The notes under the pieces are model-generated. The model worked only from the letters and a program-made list of their open reading frames with translations, ran no database searches and was not told where the DNA came from. A DNA stretch of 64,000 nucleotides, taken from Pukyongiella litopenaei (GTDB lineage: Bacteria; Pseudomonadota; Alphaproteobacteria; Rhodobacterales; Rhodobacteraceae). Below, one piece after another: positions 1-9,765 of the stretch (its first letter is position 1; every line of letters starts with the position of its first letter). The position numbers and the translations under genes were made by a program. Location of the stretch: the NCBI RefSeq assembly GCF_003008555.2, contig NZ_CP027665.1, positions 310,001-374,000 of the forward strand. Reading direction: 5' to 3'.

Positions 1-50
1 TGCACGTTGGACGAGGTCGCGCGCCCGTAAACCGTGATCCCGCCCGCCAT
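1..50 (-). CDS. Glutathione S-transferase-like protein, N-terminal fragment
   Basis: Only the first 16 codons are inside the window; the rest lies beyond position 1. The ATG at 50-48 overlaps the betB stop codon by 4 nt or less (ATGA), so it is translationally coupled to betB. The visible start [16 protein letters not shown] has the beta-1 strand and the R-x-T-S-S-N-V pattern common at the N-terminus of bacterial GST thioredoxin folds. What it does next to choline sulfate genes is unknown; BetA would have been the textbook neighbour but would start with an FAD-binding glycine motif, which is not seen. Too short to be sure. Confidence 0.55.
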   Translation of the reverse strand, partial: MAGGITVYGRATSSNV

Positions 51-1507
51 CAGAACGGTGCCTCCAGCGCACCCATGCGCACGAAAACCGATTTGAGCTG
101 CGAATAATGCTCGATCGCGGCAGCGGCGTTTTCGCGCCCCACGCCCGACAGCTTGGCACCGCCGAACGGCACCTCGACCGGGGCGTCATTGTAGGAGTTG
201 ATGAAACAGGTGCCCGCCTCGAACGCCGCCGCGACCCGGTGCGCCCGGGCCAGATCAGAGGTGAACACCCCGGCGGCGAGGCCGAACTCGGTCGCATTGG
301 CGCGCGCGATCGCCTCGTCCTCGGTGTCGAACCCCAGCACCGCCATGACCGGGCCGAAGATTTCCTCGCGGGCGATCACCATGTCGTCGGTCACGTCCGC
401 GAACACCGTGGGTTCCAGGTAGAACCCGGGGCGGTCGATGCGCCCGCCGCCGCAGACCAGCCGCGCGCCTTCGGCCCGGCCCTGTTCGACATAGCCCAGC
501 ACGATGTTCATCTGTGCCTCGCTGACCATCGGGCCGAAATTCACCGCCGGGTCCAGCGGGTCGCCGATCACCACGCCGCGCAGCCGTTCGGCCAGCCGGG
601 CCAGGAACGCCTCGCGCATGCCGTTCTGCACGAAAACCCGCGTGCCGTTGGAACAGACCTGGCCGGAGGAATAGAAATTGCCCAGGATCGCGCCGGACAC
701 CGCGCTGTCGAGATCGGCATCGTCAAAGACCAGCAACGGCGACTTGCCGCCCAGTTCCATGGTGACATGCTTGATGCCGGCGGCGGCGGCGGCATAGACC
801 TTGCGCCCGGTGGGCACCGACCCGGTCAGCGACACCTTGTCCACCCGCGCGTCCCCGACCAGCGACGCCCCCACCGCGCCGCGCCCCTGGATCACGTTGT
901 AGAGCCCGGCGGGAAGCCCGGCCTCGTGCAGGATCTCGGCCACCTTCAAGGCGCAGAGCGGCGTGGTTTCAGACGGTTTGAAGATCATCGCGTTGCCACA
1001 GGCCAGCGCCGGCGCGCCCTTCCAGCAGGCGATCTGGGTCGGGTAGTTCCAGGCCCCGATCCCCACGCACAGCCCCAGCGGCTCGCGCCTCGTATAGGCC
1101 CAGTTTTCGCCCAGCGGGATATGCTGCCCGGTCAGGGTCGCCGCCATGCCACCAAAATACTCCAGCGCATCGGCGCCGCTGGTGGCGTCGGCCACCGAGG
1201 TTTCCTGGTAGGGTTTGCCGGTATCGCGCGTTTCCAGTACCGACAGGTCGTGATTGCGGTCGCGCATGATCGCGGCGGCGCGGCGCAGGATCCGCCCGCG
1301 TTCGGTGCCGGTCATCGCCGCCCAGGCCGCCTGTGCCGCGCGGGCAGACGCGATCGCGCGGTCGACGATGGCCGGGGTGGCCTCGTGCACGGTGGCGATC
1401 ACCGCGCCGGTGGCGGGACAGATCACCTCGATCGGCGTGCCGGTGTCGTCCTCGACATAGGCGCCGTCGATGAAATGGCTGGCTTTGGGCTGGGTCGGGT
1501 AGGTCAT
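50..1507 (-). CDS. betB: Betaine aldehyde dehydrogenase
   Basis: Oxidises betaine aldehyde to glycine betaine with NAD(P)+, the last step of choline-derived osmoprotectant synthesis; cytoplasmic. The 485-residue length is normal. The catalytic glutamate is in ELGGKSP (Glu251) and the nucleophilic cysteine in GQVCSNGTR (Cys285), where CSNGTRVFV is characteristic of the BetB branch rather than general aldehyde dehydrogenases. The ATG at 1507 was chosen over an upstream in-frame ATG at 1657 because homologous sequence begins here and it overlaps the betC stop by 4 nt. Third gene of the betI-betC-betB operon. Confidence 0.95.
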   Translation of the reverse strand: MTYPTQPKASHFIDGAYVEDDTGTPIEVICPATGAVIATVHEATPAIVDRAIASARAAQAAWAAMTGTERGRILRRAAAIMRDRNHDLSVLETRDTGKPYQETSVADATSGADALEYFGGMAATLTGQHIPLGENWAYTRREPLGLCVGIGAWNYPTQIACWKGAPALACGNAMIFKPSETTPLCALKVAEILHEAGLPAGLYNVIQGRGAVGASLVGDARVDKVSLTGSVPTGRKVYAAAAAGIKHVTMELGGKSPLLVFDDADLDSAVSGAILGNFYSSGQVCSNGTRVFVQNGMREAFLARLAERLRGVVIGDPLDPAVNFGPMVSEAQMNIVLGYVEQGRAEGARLVCGGGRIDRPGFYLEPTVFADVTDDMVIAREEIFGPVMAVLGFDTEDEAIARANATEFGLAAGVFTSDLARAHRVAAAFEAGTCFINSYNDAPVEVPFGGAKLSGVGRENAAAAIEHYSQLKSVFVRMGALEAPF

Positions 1508-3066
1508 CGGGATTTTTTGCCTCCGGCGGGGATATTTCTGGCAAGAGGACGGGGCTGGACAGCGCGCGGCGCCCGCTGCCTGTCCTCGAGGTCGTTCAGG
1601 TCGAGATGGTTGCGCATGTAGCGTTCGCTGGCGCGTTGCAGCGGCTGGTAGTCCCACGGGTAGTGGCCACCCCGGCGCAGCGCATCATAGACCAGCAGGC
1701 GGCGGGCCTGGCTTGCCCGCACCTGCGCATCGAACCGGTCGAGATCCCAGCGCGCGCCTGCCTCGGCGCGAAAGGCGGCGAGCGTTTCGGCATGGGCCGG
1801 GTCGGCCGCGCAGTTGTGCAGTTCCCGCGGGTCGCGGTCCAGGTCGAACAGCTGTTCGGGATCGGCAGCGCAGGCGGTGTATTTCCAGCGCCCGCGGCAC
1901 AGGCCGACCAGCGGCGCGACCGAGGCTTCGGCGGCATATTCCATCGCCACCGGCGCGTCGCGCCCCTGCCCCTGCATCAGCGGCAGCAGGCTTTGGCCAT
2001 CGACCCAACCGGCAATATCGCCCAAGTGCAGGCCCGCGAGTTCCGCCAGTGTCGGCACCACGTCCAGCGTCGAGACCGGGGTGTCGATCCGGCCCGGTTC
2101 CACGCCCGGCGCCGCGATCATCAGCGGCACCCGCGCCGAGCCTTCGCGGAAGCTCATCTTGAACCACAGGCCGCGCTCGCCCAGCATGTCGCCGTGATCG
2201 GACAGGAACAGCACGATAGCCTCCTGCCCGGTCCGGTCGAGCAGCGACAGCAGCGACCCGATCTGCGTGTCGAGATAGGAGATATTGGCGAAATAGGCCC
2301 GCCGGGACCGGGCGATATCCTCGTCCGATATGGCGTAGCCGCGCCAGTCATTGGCGTCGAAGATGCGCTGCGCGTGGGGGTCGTGATCCTCATACGCGAT
2401 GGCGGGAACCTCTGGCAGCAGGTGTTCGCACCCCGCGTAGAGATCCCAGTAGTCGCGCCGGGCCACATAGGGGTCGTGGGGGTGGGTGAAGCTGACCGTG
2501 AGGCACCAGGGCCGGTCGTCATTGCCGCGCGCCCGGTCATGGAGCCAGGCCCGCGCGTGATGGGCCACATCGTCGTCATATTCCAGCTGGTTGGTGATCT
2601 CGGCCACGCCCGCCCCGGTGACCGACCCCAGGTTGTGATACCACCAGTCGATCCGTTCGCCGGGCTTGCGGTAGTCCGGCGTCCAGCCGAAATCGGCCGG
2701 GTAGATATCGGTCGTCAGGCGCTGTTCGAACCCGTGCAGCTGGTCGGGGCCGACAAAGTGCATCTTGCCGGACAGGCAGGTGGCGTAGCCGGCGCGGCGC
2801 AGGTGGTGGGCATAGGTGGGGATGTCGCTGCGGAATTCGGCCGCGTTGTCATAGACGCCGTTGCGGGACGGCAATTGCCCCGACATGAACGCGGCCCGCC
2901 CCGGCGCGCAGAGCGGGCTGGCGGTATAGCTGTTGGCAAACCGCACCGACCGGTCCGCCAGCCGTTTCAGGTTGGGCGTGTGCAGCCAGTCGGCGGGGCC
3001 GTCGGGGAACAGCGTGCCGTTCAGCTGGTCCACCATCACGATCAGGATGTTCGGGGCGGAGGTCAC
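1504..3066 (-). CDS. betC: Choline-sulfatase
   Basis: Hydrolyses choline-O-sulfate to choline and sulfate, feeding the betaine pathway and giving a sulfur and carbon source. The 520-residue protein is a type I sulfatase: the N-terminal metal-binding MVDQLNG (Asp13), the sulfatase signature with Cys53 in CAPGR (the cysteine converted to formylglycine by the maturation enzyme), and a downstream [14 protein letters not shown] metal/catalytic segment near residue 300. The C-terminal section resembles the choline-sulfatase-specific extension. It overlaps betI by 4 nt upstream and betB by 4 nt downstream, so all three are expected on one message under BetI control. No dedicated choline sulfate uptake gene is visible in the window. 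Confidence 0.94.
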   Translation of the reverse strand: MTSAPNILIVMVDQLNGTLFPDGPADWLHTPNLKRLADRSVRFANSYTASPLCAPGRAAFMSGQLPSRNGVYDNAAEFRSDIPTYAHHLRRAGYATCLSGKMHFVGPDQLHGFEQRLTTDIYPADFGWTPDYRKPGERIDWWYHNLGSVTGAGVAEITNQLEYDDDVAHHARAWLHDRARGNDDRPWCLTVSFTHPHDPYVARRDYWDLYAGCEHLLPEVPAIAYEDHDPHAQRIFDANDWRGYAISDEDIARSRRAYFANISYLDTQIGSLLSLLDRTGQEAIVLFLSDHGDMLGERGLWFKMSFREGSARVPLMIAAPGVEPGRIDTPVSTLDVVPTLAELAGLHLGDIAGWVDGQSLLPLMQGQGRDAPVAMEYAAEASVAPLVGLCRGRWKYTACAADPEQLFDLDRDPRELHNCAADPAHAETLAAFRAEAGARWDLDRFDAQVRASQARRLLVYDALRRGGHYPWDYQPLQRASERYMRNHLDLNDLEDRQRAPRAVQPRPLARNIPAGGKKSR

Positions 3067-3632
3067 GGGCGGTTTTCCAGCATGGCCAGCACCCGCAGGG
3101 CGCGGGCGGTGGCGGCATCGGGCGATTCGGAGGGGTGCAGCGCGGCGCGGATATAGAGGCCATCGATCAAGGCGACCAGCGTGCGGGCCGCATCACGCGG
3201 ATCGGCGCAGCCCGGCCGCAGGGCATGGGCCAGGTTCGAATGCAGCCGCCGCTGGTAGATGCGCCACAGCCGCAGCGCCTCCGCGTTGGCCTGGGCCATG
3301 ACGTAGAAGCTCATCCAGGCGCTGATCGTGGCGGGATCGAAACAGGAGGGCGCGAAACAGGCCCGGATGATCGCCGCCGCCCGGCCGCGCGGGGCGGCGG
3401 TGGCCAGTTCCGAACGCACCTCGGCCCCGAAATCGAGCAGGATCCGGCGCATCGCGGCGAGAAAGATCTGGTCCTTGCCGCCGAAATAGTGATGGGCCAG
3501 CGCGCTCGACATGCCGGCGCGCCGGGCGATCTGGCTGACGGTGACATCCAGCGACCCGGCCGCCCCGATCTCGGCGATCGTGGCCTGGACCAACGCTTCG
3601 CGCCGGATCGGTTCCATTCCCAGTTTCGGCAT
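3063..3632 (-). CDS. betI: TetR-family repressor of choline/betaine genes
   Basis: Choline-responsive repressor. The start at 3632 gives MPKLGMEPIRRE, the typical BetI beginning; an in-frame ATG at 3656 would add eight residues without family support. The helix-turn-helix covers about residues 28-50 (V-S-Q-I-A-R-R-A-G-M-S, then HHYFGGKD), and the 189-residue length is right for BetI. First gene of the operon, overlapping betC by 4 nt. A palindrome 36 nt upstream (3668-3681) is the probable operator, implying autoregulation. Confidence 0.93.
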   Translation of the reverse strand: MPKLGMEPIRREALVQATIAEIGAAGSLDVTVSQIARRAGMSSALAHHYFGGKDQIFLAAMRRILLDFGAEVRSELATAAPRGRAAAIIRACFAPSCFDPATISAWMSFYVMAQANAEALRLWRIYQRRLHSNLAHALRPGCADPRDAARTLVALIDGLYIRAALHPSESPDAATARALRVLAMLENRP

Positions 3633-3667
3633 CGGCGCACCTCCGGTCAGCGGCATAGCGGTCGTTT

Positions 3668-3681
3668 ATTGATCGGTCAAT
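3668..3681 (-). promoter_or_regulatory. Probable BetI operator
   Basis: ATTGA-TCGG-TCAAT, an inverted repeat with 5-bp arms, followed by a further TCAAT copy. It lies just upstream of betI and matches the ATTGA/TCAAT character of known BetI boxes. Assignment to BetI is inference from position. Confidence 0.7.
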
Positions 3682-3736
3682 CAATTTAAAACCGGACACG
3701 CATCCGCCCCCGTCCCTCGGCGCAATTCTGCCCGGG

Positions 3737-4651
3737 TCAGAGTTTCGGCGCGATGTTGGGCGGCGTTACCGCGCGGCGTTTCAGCACCGCCTCGCGCCAT
3801 GTGATGAAACTGACCGCGGCCATGATCAGCGTGCCCCCGGCGATCACCCAGCCATCCACCGGTTCGCTGAAGGCCAGCGCGCCGAGGCTCACCGCCCAGA
3901 CCAGCTGGAGAAAGGTGACCGGCTGGGTCACGGTCAGCGGCGCGGCCTGAATGGCGCGGGTCATCAGGTAGTGGCCGGCGGTGGCGAAACAGGCCACGAC
4001 GGCCAGACCGCCCAGCGCATGCAGGCTCACCGGTTCCCACACCGCGATGGCAAAGGGCGTCATCGCGACGGTCACCCAGATCGACAGCATTGCGACCACC
4101 ACCGCCGGGTTCACATCATCGGCGGCGACCTTGACCAGCAGATAGGACCCGGCGAACACGAAAGACGTGATCAGCATCGCCAGGTGGCCGGGATCGACCT
4201 CGCGGAAGCCCGGTCTCAGGATGATCACGACACCCAGCAGCGCCGCGGCAATGGCCAGGATCCGGCGCAGCGCCAGCTTTTCGCCCAGGAAAAACGCCGC
4301 GCCGATGGTGACATAGACCGGCGTGAGATAGCCCATCGCGGTGACCTCGGCGAGCGGGATCTGGGTCATGGCAAAGAACCACAGCATCACCCCGGCGGCA
4401 TGCATCACCCCGCGCAGGCCGAAAAAGCCCCATTGCTGCGCGGACAGCCGCGCCCCCCTCAGCGCCGGGATCGCGGGCAGCAGGAACACCAGGCCCAGCA
4501 GATAGCGCAGATAGGCCGCCTGCACCGGATGGACCTCGGTGCCCAGCGCCTTGACGATTGCCGTCATGACCACAAAGCAGAACCCGGCGGCCAACATCCA
4601 CAGGATACCGGCGAGCGGGCGGTGCGCGATGGTGGCGTTCAGATCGGCCAT
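3737..4651 (-). CDS. DMT-superfamily (EamA) transporter
   Basis: Inner-membrane protein of 304 residues with about ten hydrophobic segments arranged as two EamA repeats (roughly residues 15-145 and 155-290). Typical repeat features are visible: a P-L-A-E-V-T-A segment before TM4 and LGEKLALRRILAI closing the first repeat, with the corresponding F-S-E-P in the second. Such proteins export metabolites or amino acids, but substrate cannot be predicted. The ATG at 4651 is preferred to a GTG at 4666. Encoded separately from betI and 39 nt downstream of the LysE-type exporter gene on the same strand, so the two could be cotranscribed. Confidence 0.85.
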   Translation of the reverse strand: MADLNATIAHRPLAGILWMLAAGFCFVVMTAIVKALGTEVHPVQAAYLRYLLGLVFLLPAIPALRGARLSAQQWGFFGLRGVMHAAGVMLWFFAMTQIPLAEVTAMGYLTPVYVTIGAAFFLGEKLALRRILAIAAALLGVVIILRPGFREVDPGHLAMLITSFVFAGSYLLVKVAADDVNPAVVVAMLSIWVTVAMTPFAIAVWEPVSLHALGGLAVVACFATAGHYLMTRAIQAAPLTVTQPVTFLQLVWAVSLGALAFSEPVDGWVIAGGTLIMAAVSFITWREAVLKRRAVTPPNIAPKL

Positions 4652-4690
4652 GATCCGGTTCAACACCCAAACGGGCAGGCAGGCAACCCT

Positions 4691-5290
4691 TCACATGACA
4701 AGTAGTTTGCCGGCAATCGCCCACATGGTCAGGCCGACGCCGGTATCCAGCACCTGCCAGGCACGCGGATGCGCGAATAGCGGCGCCAGCAGCCGCGCGC
4801 CATAGCCCAGGCCGAAGAAAAAGGTGAAGCTGGCCGTCACCGCCCCCAGCCCGAATGACAGGCGGTCGGCGTACTGTGCCGAGACCGACCCGATCAGCAC
4901 CAGCGTATCGAGATAGACATGCGGGTTGAGCCAGGTCAGCGCCAGCGCCGTCAGCAGCACCGGCCCCAGCGCCGACCGCAGATCGTCCGATGCCAGCAGC
5001 GAGGCACCGCCGCGCCACCCGCTGCGCAGGTTCAAAGCGCCATAGACCAGCAGGAACGCGGCACCGCCGAACCGCATCGTCGTTTCGAGCCAGGGCACCG
5101 CCTCGGCCAGAGCGCCAAACCCCGCCACGCCGCCGACGATCAGCACCGCATCCGACAGGGCACAGGTCAGGCAGACCGCGAAAACGTGATCGCGGCGCAG
5201 CCCCTGGCGCAGAACAAAGGCGTTCTGCGCCCCGATGGCGAGGATCAGGCTGAAACCGAGGGCGAAACCGGGCAGAAAGGCAGAGTTCAT
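4691..5290 (-). CDS. argO: LysE/ArgO-family amino acid exporter
   Basis: Six-segment membrane exporter of 199 residues for basic amino acids (arginine/lysine). The N-terminus carries the LysE-family signature GFALGFSLILAIGAQNAFVL, and the central W-L-N-P-H-V-Y-L-D-T motif is diagnostic for the ArgO/LysE subgroup rather than RhtB. It is divergent from an ArgP/LysG-type regulator gene with 88 nt between the start codons, the classic arrangement for this exporter and its activator. The symbol follows the E. coli homologue; whether it exports arginine or lysine here is not known. Confidence 0.9.
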   Translation of the reverse strand: MNSAFLPGFALGFSLILAIGAQNAFVLRQGLRRDHVFAVCLTCALSDAVLIVGGVAGFGALAEAVPWLETTMRFGGAAFLLVYGALNLRSGWRGGASLLASDDLRSALGPVLLTALALTWLNPHVYLDTLVLIGSVSAQYADRLSFGLGAVTASFTFFFGLGYGARLLAPLFAHPRAWQVLDTGVGLTMWAIAGKLLVM

Positions 5291-5335
5291 GATGGCCTCT
5301 GTGTGGCGTTCCGGTTTGCCTAGTGTATGTCACGA

Positions 5336-5351
5336 ATTCAGTCTACTGAAT
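5336..5351. promoter_or_regulatory. Perfect 16-bp palindrome between exporter and argP genes
   Basis: ATTCAGT-CT-ACTGAAT lies in the divergent intergenic space of the LysE-type exporter and ArgP-type regulator. LysR regulators bind interrupted dyads, so this is the likely ArgP/LysG site. Assignment is by position. Confidence 0.65.
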
Positions 5352-5378
5352 GTTTCTAAGCTATGTTAAGCTATACTT

Positions 5379-6257
5379 ATGTCACTCGACCCTCATCAGC
5401 TTGCCGCGCTGGAGGCGATTCTGAGGCTTGGCAGCTTCGATGCGGCGGCAACCGAGCTTGCCGTTACACCGCCCGCGATTTCCCAGCGCATCCGCGCGCT
5501 GGAAGAACGGGTCGGCACCGTGCTGGTGCGGCGCACCACGCCCTGCATCGCGACATCCGCAGGCGCGCGGCTGGCCAAACACGCGGCGGATCTCGCGCTG
5601 CTCGAAACCCAGCTCGCTCGCGACCTGGGCCGGGGCGGCGGACCGGGCCGGCTGCGTGTCGCCGTCAATGCCGACAGCCTGGCCACTTGGTTCGTCCCGG
5701 CGATGGCCGCGGCGGAGGGGATGCTGTTCGACCTGGTGATCGACGATCAGGATCACTCCGCGGACTGGCTGAAACGCGGAGAGGTCAGCGCCGCCGTGAC
5801 CGCATCGGGGCGGCCGGTCGCGGGCTGCGATGCGTTCCCGCTCGGCGCGCTGCGTTATCTCGCCACCGCCAGCCCGGGTTTCGCGGGGCGCTGGTTCGCC
5901 GATTGCGTCGATGCCCGGAGCCTTGCCGCCGCGCCCTGCCTGACCTTCAACGCCAAGGACGCGTTGCAGCGCACATGGATGCAGGCGCAGACCGGCAAGG
6001 CCCTGTCACCGCCCAGCCATTCCCTGCCCTCGACCCATGCGTTCGTCGATGCCGCGCGGGCCGGGCTGGGCTGGGGCATGAACCCCGAACCGCTCTGCCG
6101 CCCGCATATCGATGCCGGCGCCCTGCGGGAACTGGTGCCGGATGCTCCGCTGGATGTGGGGCTGACATGGCAGGTCAGCCGGATCATGGCCCCGGCGCTG
6201 ACCGGGGTCACCCGCGCCGTCCGCCGCGCCGCGCGCGCGGCGCTGATCGCCCCCTGA
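5379..6257 (+). CDS. argP: LysR-family regulator, ArgP/LysG type
   Basis: 292-residue LysR activator. The winged helix occupies residues 3-62 (LAALEAILRLGSFDAAATEL then TPPAISQRIRALEERVG), and a periplasmic-binding-like effector domain fills the rest. It starts within 90 nt of the divergent exporter gene. ArgP/LysG proteins sense intracellular lysine or arginine and switch on the exporter; this protein's N-terminus (DPHQLAALEAI, TPPAISQRI) resembles that subgroup. Effector is not known from sequence. Confidence 0.88.
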   Translation: MSLDPHQLAALEAILRLGSFDAAATELAVTPPAISQRIRALEERVGTVLVRRTTPCIATSAGARLAKHAADLALLETQLARDLGRGGGPGRLRVAVNADSLATWFVPAMAAAEGMLFDLVIDDQDHSADWLKRGEVSAAVTASGRPVAGCDAFPLGALRYLATASPGFAGRWFADCVDARSLAAAPCLTFNAKDALQRTWMQAQTGKALSPPSHSLPSTHAFVDAARAGLGWGMNPEPLCRPHIDAGALRELVPDAPLDVGLTWQVSRIMAPALTGVTRAVRRAARAALIAP

Positions 6258-6355
6258 CCCGGCCCTTGGCCCTGCCGGTTCACCATCGCCCTGCCCGCCC
6301 GCCACCGCTTGCGGCGGCACCTGCCGATGCGTAAACGGCTGTAAAGGAGGATCTC

Positions 6356-7048
6356 ATGTTCACCAGGGAAAACCTGTCCTACGCGGGCATCCCGCTGCCC
6401 GACCGCGCCAACATGAGCGATGGCGACATGCGCATCGCCGCCGCCGGGTTCTATGACAAGATGCGCCGCCGCCACACCACCCGCGACTATGCCGACCGGC
6501 CGGTCCCGCGCGACGTGATCGCTGATTGCATCCGCACCGCGGGCTCGGCGCCGTCGGGCGCCAATCACCAGCCCTGGCATTTCGTCGCCGTTTCCGACCC
6601 CGCGCTCAAGGCGCGGATCCGGTCAGAGGCCGAGATCGAGGAACAGCGGTTCTATTCCGGCGGCGCCAGCGACGAATGGATCAAGGCGCTGGAGCCGATC
6701 GGCACCACCGCCGAGAAGCCGCACCTGACCATCGCCCCCTGGCTGATCGTCGTTTTCGCGCAGCGCTGGGGTGAATTCGACGACGGCACCCGCTACAAGA
6801 ACTACTATGTGCCCGAAAGCGTCGGCATCGCCACCGGGTTCCTGCTGGCGGCGCTGCATCACGCCGGGCTGAACACCCTGACGCACACGCCCAATCCGAT
6901 GAAGTTCCTCGGCCCCGCGCTCGGCCGCCCCGCGTCGGAGAAACCCACGATGATCATCGCGGTGGGTCATCCCGCCGACGATGCACAGGTGCCGGCAGCG
7001 GCCAAGATCAAGAAACCCCTGGACGAGATTTCGACCTTCCTGGAATGA
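6356..7048 (+). CDS. Nitroreductase-family flavoprotein, iodotyrosine deiodinase-like
   Basis: 230-residue FMN enzyme of the nitroreductase fold: RRHTTRDYADRPVPRDVI at 38-55, SAPSGANHQPWHF at 64-76 binding the FMN phosphate and ring. The lid contains Glu96, Tyr100 and Lys121; the spacing E-x3-Y and Y-x20-K equals that of Glu157, Tyr161 and Lys182, the zwitterion-binding triad of vertebrate iodotyrosine deiodinase. Established members reductively dehalogenate halotyrosines; the physiological bacterial substrate is uncertain. A strong ribosome site (AAAGGAGGA) precedes the ATG. Stands alone, between argP and yebC. Confidence 0.82.
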   Translation: MFTRENLSYAGIPLPDRANMSDGDMRIAAAGFYDKMRRRHTTRDYADRPVPRDVIADCIRTAGSAPSGANHQPWHFVAVSDPALKARIRSEAEIEEQRFYSGGASDEWIKALEPIGTTAEKPHLTIAPWLIVVFAQRWGEFDDGTRYKNYYVPESVGIATGFLLAALHHAGLNTLTHTPNPMKFLGPALGRPASEKPTMIIAVGHPADDAQVPAAAKIKKPLDEISTFLE

Positions 7049-7102
7049 TGCCGCGACCCGGACCCCCTGAACGGGATCCGGGATACCGCGCGGCCCGCCC
7101 GG

Positions 7103-7843
7103 TCAGAGCTGGGCCATCACCTCGTCGGAGGCTTCGAAATTGGTGGTGACGCGCTGCACGTCGTCATCGTCTTCCAGCGCATCGACTAGCTTCATCAGCT
7201 TCTGCATCCCATCGAGGTCCAGTTCGGTGGTGGTGGTGGGTTTCCACACCAGCCGCGTGGCCTCGGATTCGCCCAGCGCGGTTTCCAGCGCGTTCGACAC
7301 GTCGTTCAGATCGGTGTCCCCGCACCAGATGATGTGGCCGTCCTCGCCGCTTTCCACATCCTCGGCGCCGGCTTCGATGGCCGCCTCGAACACGGTATCC
7401 GCGTCGCCCGCATCGGCCGGATAGACCACTTCGCCCTTGCGTTCGAACATGAACCCGACACTGCCGGTTTCGCCGAGGTTGCCGCCGTTCTTGGAAAAGG
7501 TCGACCGCACGGTCGAGGCGGTGCGGTTGCGGTTGTCGGTCATCGCCTCGACGATCACCGCCACCCCGTTCGGGCCATAGCCCTCATAGCGGATTTCCTC
7601 GTAATCGTCGCCCTCACCGGCCTGCGATTTCTTGATCGCGCGGTCGATCACGTCCTTGGGGACCGAGTTCGACTTGGCCTCCTTGACCGCCAGCCGCAGG
7701 CGCGGGTTCTTGTCCGGGTCGGGATCGCCCATCTTGGCCGCGACGGTGATTTCCTTGCTGAGCTTGGAAAACAGCTTCGACCGCGCCGCGTCCTGGCGGC
7801 CCTTGCGATGCTGGATGTTTGCCCATTTGGAATGGCCGGCCAT
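7103..7843 (-). CDS. YebC/PmpR family regulator/translation factor
   Basis: 246-residue member of the TACO1/YebC family. The start [18 protein letters not shown] is the invariant family opening, which sets the ATG at 7843 rather than the upstream in-frame ATG at 7939. Downstream motifs include the [10 protein letters not shown] stretch and the [15 protein letters not shown] stretch. Family members have been described both as DNA-binding transcription factors and as ribosome-associated factors easing translation of proline-rich tracts. Single gene, divergent from the SLC13 transporter. Confidence 0.93.
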   Translation of the reverse strand: MAGHSKWANIQHRKGRQDAARSKLFSKLSKEITVAAKMGDPDPDKNPRLRLAVKEAKSNSVPKDVIDRAIKKSQAGEGDDYEEIRYEGYGPNGVAVIVEAMTDNRNRTASTVRSTFSKNGGNLGETGSVGFMFERKGEVVYPADAGDADTVFEAAIEAGAEDVESGEDGHIIWCGDTDLNDVSNALETALGESEATRLVWKPTTTTELDLDGMQKLMKLVDALEDDDDVQRVTTNFEASDEVMAQL

Positions 7844-7932
7844 GTTGGTTCCTCGTGCTGATTTCGAACGGCGTTCATATAGACCCGGCCAGCCGGGGTG
7901 TTCAAGGCGGCGCACGACGCTAGAGTAGCGCC

Positions 7933-9705
7933 ATGACATCCGACCAGATCATCCTGTTCGCCTTGTTCGGCGCCGTGTTCGCGTTGCTGCTCTGGGGCCG
8001 GTTTCGATACGACCTCGTCGCATTCTCGGCGCTGATGCTGGGTGTCGTGTCCGGCGTGGTCCCCACCGAGAGCGCCTTTTCGGGGTTCGGCCACCCCGCC
8101 ACCCTGGTGGTGGCGCTGGTGCTGATCGTCTCGGCGGGGTTGGTCCGCTCGGGCGCAGTGTTCCTGATCACCCGCACGCTGGTCGACAGCGCCCGCGGCC
8201 TGGGCCGCCACATCGCGCTGATGGGCGCGGTGGGGGCGCTGCTGTCGGCTTTCATGAACAACGTCGCCGCGCTGGCGCTGCTGATGCCGGTCGACATCCA
8301 GACCGCGCGCAAGGCGGGCCGGGCACCGGGCCTGTCGCTGATGCCGCTGAGTTTCGCCACCATCCTGGGCGGCATGGCGACGCTGATCGGCACGCCCCCC
8401 AACATCATCATCGCCAGCATCCGCCACGACACGCTGGGCGAACCCTTCCACATGTTCGATTTCGCGCCGGTGGGCGCGACCGCGGCACTGGCCGGGCTGG
8501 TCTTTGTGGCGCTGATCGGCTGGCGGCTGATCCCCGACCGGGGCGGCGCACAGGAACCCGAGGCTACCTTTGCCCCCTATATCGCCGAACTGACCCTGCC
8601 CGAAGATACGCCGCATGAAGGCAAGCGCCTGGCCGAGCTCGATACCGAAGCCGAACGCGCCGATGTCGCGATCCTCGGCCTGGTCCGCAACGGCAAACGC
8701 CGCTACGGCCGCGCCGCCAACGCGGTGCTGCGGGCCGGCGACACGCTGGTGCTCGAGGCCGCGCCGGCGGCCCTGGACGAGTTCCGCTCGGCGCTCGGGC
8801 TCGCCTTTTCCGACGCCGAACGGCAGGAGCAGCTGACCGCGGCGGGCGAAGGGCTGGAGGTGATCGAGCTCGTGGTGCCCGAAGGCGCGCGCATCGCCGG
8901 GCGCACCGCGCAGGGGCTGGGGCTGGCCTGGCGGCAGAACGCGATTCTGATGGGGATCTCCCGCGAAGGCCGCCCGATCCGCGACCAGGTGCGCAAGACC
9001 GAGGTGCATCCCGGCGATATCCTGCTGCTGCTGTGCCCGACCGGGCGCACCGCCGACGTGACCGACTGGATCGGCGGCCTGCCGCTGGCCCAGCGCGGGC
9101 TGAGCGTGACCGCCGACGACAAGACCTGGACCGCCATCAGCCTGTTCGCCGCCGCGGTGGCGGCGGCCAGCCTTGGCCTGATCTACCTGCCGGTGGCGCT
9201 GGGGCTGGTGGTGATCGCCTATGTGCTGGCCCGCATCCTGCCGATCGCGGACATCTACAATCACGTCGAATGGCCGGTGGTGGTGCTGCTGGGCTCGATG
9301 ATCCCGCTGGGCGCGGCGCTCGAGACCTCGGGCGGCACCGAACTGATCGCGGGCGCGCTGGTGACGCTGACCGCAGGCCTGCCCGCCTGGGTCGTGCTCA
9401 CGGTGCTGATGCTGGTGACGATGACCCTGTCGGACGTGCTGAACAACACCGCGACGACCATCGTCGCCGCCCCGGTGGGCATCCAGATGGCCCAGACGCT
9501 GGGGGTGTCGCCCGACCCGTTCCTGATGGCGGTCGCGGTGGCGGCGTCGTCGGCCTTCCTGACCCCCATCGGGCACAAGAACAACACCCTGATCCTGGGG
9601 CCGGGCGGCTATCGGTTCGGCGATTACTGGCGGATGGGGCTGCCGCTGGAGGCGCTGATCGTTGCGGTGTCGATCCCGGCGATCCTGCTGTTCTGGCCGC
9701 TCTGA
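7933..9705 (+). CDS. SLC13-family permease with two RCK_C domains
   Basis: 590-residue inner-membrane transporter of the divalent anion:Na+ symporter/ArsB-like group. Membrane segments occur at residues 1-200 and 390-590, and the central loop (about 205-375) contains two TrkA-C/RCK_C type domains, the first with [20 protein letters not shown], the second with [21 protein letters not shown]. The GTPPNIIIA motif in the first half and [16 protein letters not shown] in the second are the paired hairpin signatures of the family. Probable substrate is a dicarboxylate or inorganic anion; not resolved. A paralogous transporter lies at 13112-14890. Confidence 0.88.
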   Translation: MTSDQIILFALFGAVFALLLWGRFRYDLVAFSALMLGVVSGVVPTESAFSGFGHPATLVVALVLIVSAGLVRSGAVFLITRTLVDSARGLGRHIALMGAVGALLSAFMNNVAALALLMPVDIQTARKAGRAPGLSLMPLSFATILGGMATLIGTPPNIIIASIRHDTLGEPFHMFDFAPVGATAALAGLVFVALIGWRLIPDRGGAQEPEATFAPYIAELTLPEDTPHEGKRLAELDTEAERADVAILGLVRNGKRRYGRAANAVLRAGDTLVLEAAPAALDEFRSALGLAFSDAERQEQLTAAGEGLEVIELVVPEGARIAGRTAQGLGLAWRQNAILMGISREGRPIRDQVRKTEVHPGDILLLLCPTGRTADVTDWIGGLPLAQRGLSVTADDKTWTAISLFAAAVAAASLGLIYLPVALGLVVIAYVLARILPIADIYNHVEWPVVVLLGSMIPLGAALETSGGTELIAGALVTLTAGLPAWVVLTVLMLVTMTLSDVLNNTATTIVAAPVGIQMAQTLGVSPDPFLMAVAVAASSAFLTPIGHKNNTLILGPGGYRFGDYWRMGLPLEALIVAVSIPAILLFWPL

Positions 9706-9765
9706 CACCCCGCCGGGTGCGACGCCGCTTGCCAGCGGCCCCCCGCGCTTGCTATCCCGCGCCGG

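Noticed and set aside
107-1621. Long open frame on the plus strand, 504 codons
   Set aside because: Antisense shadow of betB in GC-rich DNA; the betB motifs and coupling decide the strand.
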